This document shows, one piece after another, positions 60,549 through 64,000 of a DNA stretch of 64,000 nucleotides; the stretch's first letter is position 1; every line of letters begins with the position of its first letter. The position numbers were made by a program, and so were the translations under genes. The DNA lies in the NCBI GenBank assembly GCA_029891345.1, contig CM057003.1, positions 8,102,709 to 8,166,708 of the forward strand. The letters run 5' to 3'. Source of the stretch: Dryococelus australis (taxonomy: Eukaryota > Arthropoda > Insecta > Phasmatodea > Phasmatidae). The notes beneath the pieces were generated by a model, which saw nothing but the letters and a program-made list of their open reading frames with translations, did not search any database and had not been told where the DNA came from.

Positions 60549-61224
60549 CCTGCTTATCAGACTTCGGCTGGTGTTCATTTAAATGATGTGCTTTTTCAAA
60601 CAAAACTTGTAATTTTCCTGATTTTTGATTAGTTAGGACCAGACGAGTTGCCGATACACCTTCTCCTCGCTTGCTGATCCATTTCATACCAATGTCAATT
60701 ACATACAGCATGATGTATGATAAATACGTTATTTCCATGTCTCCCACCGCTATGTTCTTCGAATGCGTATCACCTATCACAGTCGATAACCGAACCCAAA
60801 CTTTCTCTTTACAGCTTGCTTTGTTATTAGCTCGCGGGTCAGGTTTCAACCACTCCGCGGAGACAGGTGCAGCCATTTGCCAGACACTGACGCATACTTC
60901 AGGGAGAAAACCACGTTTTCCATGCCCTGCTGTACTGCACAGATTCAGTAGGTTTCTTCTATAGTCGTCAGTTACTGCCCCATTGGGGTTGGAAACTGGA
61001 AAATATGAAGAACGAGAAGTATGTTCAGATACTTTAGAGTTGCATCGTATTAGCTTCCTGAAGTATGTTGTTTTCATTTCGGATGAAGACGTATAGCTTG
61101 ATTTGATAGTGGGATAGGCTTGTCCCCCCACCCCCCTTTTTCTCCCGACGCCACTGTTAAATTCACGATTGAATAAAACCTCTGAAAAATCACCCCATCT
61201 ATGAAGTGTTTTATAGTTTCCCAA
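60549..61224 (-). pseudogene. hAT-like gene, 5' coding exon
   Basis: An open frame of over 220 codons ending at 60549, where GTAAGT follows. Leaves phase 1 (codon split after the first base). The N-terminal sequence has no domain I recognise, and the true start may lie elsewhere or an upstream acceptor may exist. Frame continuity with the next exon is the main support. Confidence 0.5.
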
Positions 61225-61440
61225 AAATATGTCATTGTGTTACAAGTGTTTTATACTAGTGCAGGGGCGGCTGAACCAGTGACTCAGGAGGGTCGCATGC
61301 TTTCCCGAATAATCTGCTGTAAAGGTCAGAGACTCGAAAGGGATAACATACCTGCCTAAAACTATGACCTTTGTTGTTAAATTAATACGTGAAATAAAAC
61401 CAAATTATTGTTTTAAAATACGGGTTCTTCCAAATTTTCA

Positions 61441-61522
61441 AATCATGTTCTGTTCCCGGCGGAGTGGCCCCCGTATTTTCAAATCATGTTCTGTTCCCGG
61501 CGGAGTGGCCCCCGTATTTTCG
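61441..61522 (+). repeat. 41-bp tandem duplication
   Basis: The AATCATGTTCTGTTCCCGG-containing unit occurs at 61441 and 61482, perfectly duplicated, leading into a SINE. Confidence 0.9.
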
Positions 61523-61690
61523 CATTAGAGAATCGAGCCGGACGATACCGCTGGTCGGCGGGTTTTCTCGGGGATCTCCCGTCCTCCCCGACGCCCCTTG
61601 CATTACGGCGCTGCTCCATACTCACCTCGCTTTACTCCCGTCGGCTCTCAAGACCTCGGTGATAATGAGCCGCCCAAATCTCTTCACTAA
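61490..61690 (+). mobile_element. tRNA-derived SINE (family A), copy 5, body
   Basis: CCCCCGTATTTTCGCATTAG, CGCTGGTCGGCGGGTTTTCT, GCATTACGGCGCTGCTCCAT and CTCAAGACCTCGGTGATAAT match family A bodies. The tRNA head is missing or has been replaced by the 41-bp duplication. Confidence 0.75.
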
Positions 61691-64000
61691 CGTTGAATTT
61701 TTTGTTCTATCGTTGTGCAAATTGCATTTTGGTCTAATTGTGTTACATATGTTGTCTAATACATGTGGTGATTATGGATTTATAAATTCGCAAATAATGT
61801 TAAATACGTTAATATATTTGTTGATATATTGGAATTTAGTGTTAATGTTATTTAAAACGTAACTTGTGAAAAGTATTTTAGGTTTATGTTTGTGCGTGCC
61901 CGAAAAGACGAACATATTCTGCATCTACTTGTAAATTATTATTTTATATTTTGTTAATTTAACTTTACTATGATTTATCAATGAATTTTTTGAATATAAT
62001 TGACTGTTATTACAGAGAAAAAGAGGTTTATGTTTAGTTGTAATAGTTGCTTTACCAAATATGTATACTATCTGCGCCCGATCGGTGCATTGTTCCTTTT
62101 GAAATTTTCTTGAATTGTCAAGTCTATTTAGCATGAGCGAAGAACCTGGACGTAGAACTATTTGATGTTAGAAAATTTAAATTTGATTGAATTAACTACA
62201 GCAGTCAGTTCTATCTTATATAGTAAGGTAAGTGATCTTTTTTCGAATATGTTAATTATGCTGAGGGCAAAATGGGTGTGTTCCTTTGAGTGTAATGGTG
62301 TTCTAGAATGGCAAGGATTTTTTTGATTGAAGCAATTAATTGGAGTAGATTGATTTTAATGGTTAATTAAATAGATTTAAAGGGATTGAATTAAAAGGTA
62401 AATCATTTTATAGCAGGTTGATCTTTTTTATGGAAATGGTTAAATTTATCGAATTGTTAATGTATGAAAGGGTATTTTTTGGGTGCTCAGCCATTTTGGC
62501 CTTAATAAAGGTTCAATATTTATTAAATAAAATTATTAATTAATTTTAAGTTTTCTTTATTTTAATTTTTGGTGCAGATTGCTAAGGTTTTCATCTCCGT
62601 TCTCACCCTGTGAGCTCTGGCACACGACTGAGGTGTGGCGTGTAGGGGACGCGGTATGTGTGGGTGGAGTTTTGTGCAAGAGTGGTCTACATGTAATTTT
62701 TTTTAGTTTGTTAGTGATAATGCTTGTAGACGGTGTTGATAGATAGGCTGCTTTGAATGTTAGTATTATTGCAAATGCAATTAAACGTTAGAGAAATTCG
62801 GAGTGTTATACCTATGAATAAATTACACGCATCAGCTCGCAAAATTCAAATGACTGAATGAACAATAAGTGGAATTACGTGACTCTCCAGATGAAATTAA
62901 ACGTAAAGATATGAATTAGTCTACCCCGAGCTATATGCTAGCAATATAATTTACACGAGAGCGAGGTATAACGAACACAACTAATTGAATATGACAATTA
63001 CATGAGTATGGAATTAACGATCTACAACAAAATGTCCCTATAAATTAATCGAACACAATAACAAGATATGTGACACTACTTGATGCCTCTCGCACATACC
63101 TTACACGTCCGTCTCCCTGTGTGACTGGTGAGGAGGAACTTCAGAAACGTAATCCACATGTAAAAAAAGAAATTAATTGATTAACATGCGTAATAAAATT
63201 GCACCTCTCCAAAAACATGCATGTCCTGCTGCGAGCTCAGTGAAGCACTGTTTGATCATAGACTGAGGTGAAAAACTCGGAAATTTTAAAGAAAATTAAT
63301 GTTTCCAAATAAATTAAAAAAAAAAAAAAAAAAAAAACTTAATGAAATCGTACCAGGAGCTCCCCGAAAACACATCCATCCACTTTGGAGGCTGGTGAAG
63401 GTTTGAGTGGATCGTAGGATGTGCGCCTGCTTGTAAGCTATTACGTAGAGCACGGCCGAGTTTAAATTTACGACTGACAGAACCTGTTTCCTTACCAAGC
63501 TACTGTTAACGACTTTATTCGTCCTACAAGTACATGAATGTATACAGGCGAATTATTAAAAAATAACTGATATACTACAAATTTTTTTTCCGTCAAGTCT
63601 GTGAAATTCACAGCATTTATTAATAAAAATGTGATTTGAAAATGTTATGAAGTTTCGTCGGCCGAACACAGAAACGGGGTTTACACGATAAACACACTAT
63701 CACATGATAAATTAAAGACTTATAAAAAATATTTCACACTATAGTTTTCAAAGACTGTGAACGAGATCTGAACCCCAGAGCATATAATATCACTTAACGG
63801 TAATCACAGCTATCACACTCCAAAGCCCAGTGTATATGAAGGAGCTGTTGAGGTATACATCTGTCTAGTCCAAGCTTCAATGAGCAACTGAAGATGGCGG
63901 CGACTGGATACAGAGGTTCAGTTGGCTTCTGGCCTCCCCCACCCCTCGCCAGAGTGCACTACTCTGTCTTTGAGGTTACTCATCCCTCTGCCCTCGATTG
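61691..64000. other. AT-rich right flank, nothing recognised
   Basis: Long A run at 63317-63337 and a C-rich end (63925-64000). No gene family or repeat array recognised. Confidence 0.6.

Larger units (their letters stand above)
57446..61224 (-). pseudogene. hAT-superfamily transposase-like gene (TTF/DUF4371/dimerisation type), intron-containing, disrupted
   Basis: Parts of one gene in order on the - strand: two 5' coding exons (61224-60549 and 60430-60323), an exon from 59427 with a TTF-type zinc finger, a DUF4371-like RNase-H-fold catalytic region (58992-58305) and a C-terminal hAT dimerisation region (58141-57446). This is the architecture of ZMYM1-like/hAT proteins in many animal genomes. 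Breaks: a double stop at 59260-59255, a frame change near 59060, another near 58700, a TAG near 58206 and an apparent internal deletion around 58300. Not functional as it stands. The part entries below give details. Confidence 0.8.

Overview
The window looks like repeat-dense, AT-rich intergenic DNA from a large insect genome. I see no ordinary host protein-coding gene and no rRNA. The evidence for an insect is several tRNA-derived SINE fragments, many small inverted-repeat transposons, an RTE-type LINE tail, a hAT-like transposase with spliceosomal introns, and a decayed Polinton/adintovirus-type element. One SINE (33270-33470) resembles, from memory, those of polyneopteran insects such as stick insects, orthopterans and cockroaches; that placement is tentative.

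Region by region. 1-7.75 kb is a viral-derived block. On the + strand it has an adenain-like protease, a major-capsid-protein reading frame broken by premature stops, and three short unassigned genes, two of them behind clear TATA boxes. On the - strand two overlapping, mutually similar Cys-rich ORFs lie downstream of a TATA box and an array of CCAAT hairpins. 8-11 kb is mostly featureless, with a 32-bp perfect palindrome at its start. 11.5-12.55 kb is six copies of a 176-bp satellite with a tRNA-like B box. 14.65-17.17 kb is about 35 copies of a 72-bp satellite whose unit carries a palindrome. 17.8-40.2 kb is AT-rich DNA with at least nine copies of one TIR element flanked by TA (two size classes), SINEs, an interspersed repeat (R1) and an 11-copy 105-bp satellite. 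40.8-48.1 kb holds three further TIR elements, a LINE reverse-transcriptase tail with a 168-bp duplication, and about 23 copies of an 83-bp satellite. 49-52.5 kb has 24-bp and 55/66-bp minisatellites. 56.4-57.0 kb is a TIR element with a TAA target duplication. 57.4-61.2 kb (- strand) is a broken hAT-like transposase gene with two phase-compatible introns. 61.4-64 kb has a SINE and AT-rich DNA.

How it fits together: protease and capsid are morphogenesis genes of the Polinton/adintovirus group, and the small TATA-driven ORFs and - strand pair are probably cargo or accessory genes of the same element. Polymerase, integrase and packaging ATPase are not seen, so the element is partial or cut by the window edge. 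The other mobile elements are non-autonomous or dead. The most unusual content is the CCAAT-hairpin array with its paralogous ORF pair, and the number of unrelated, well-homogenised tandem repeats in 64 kb.
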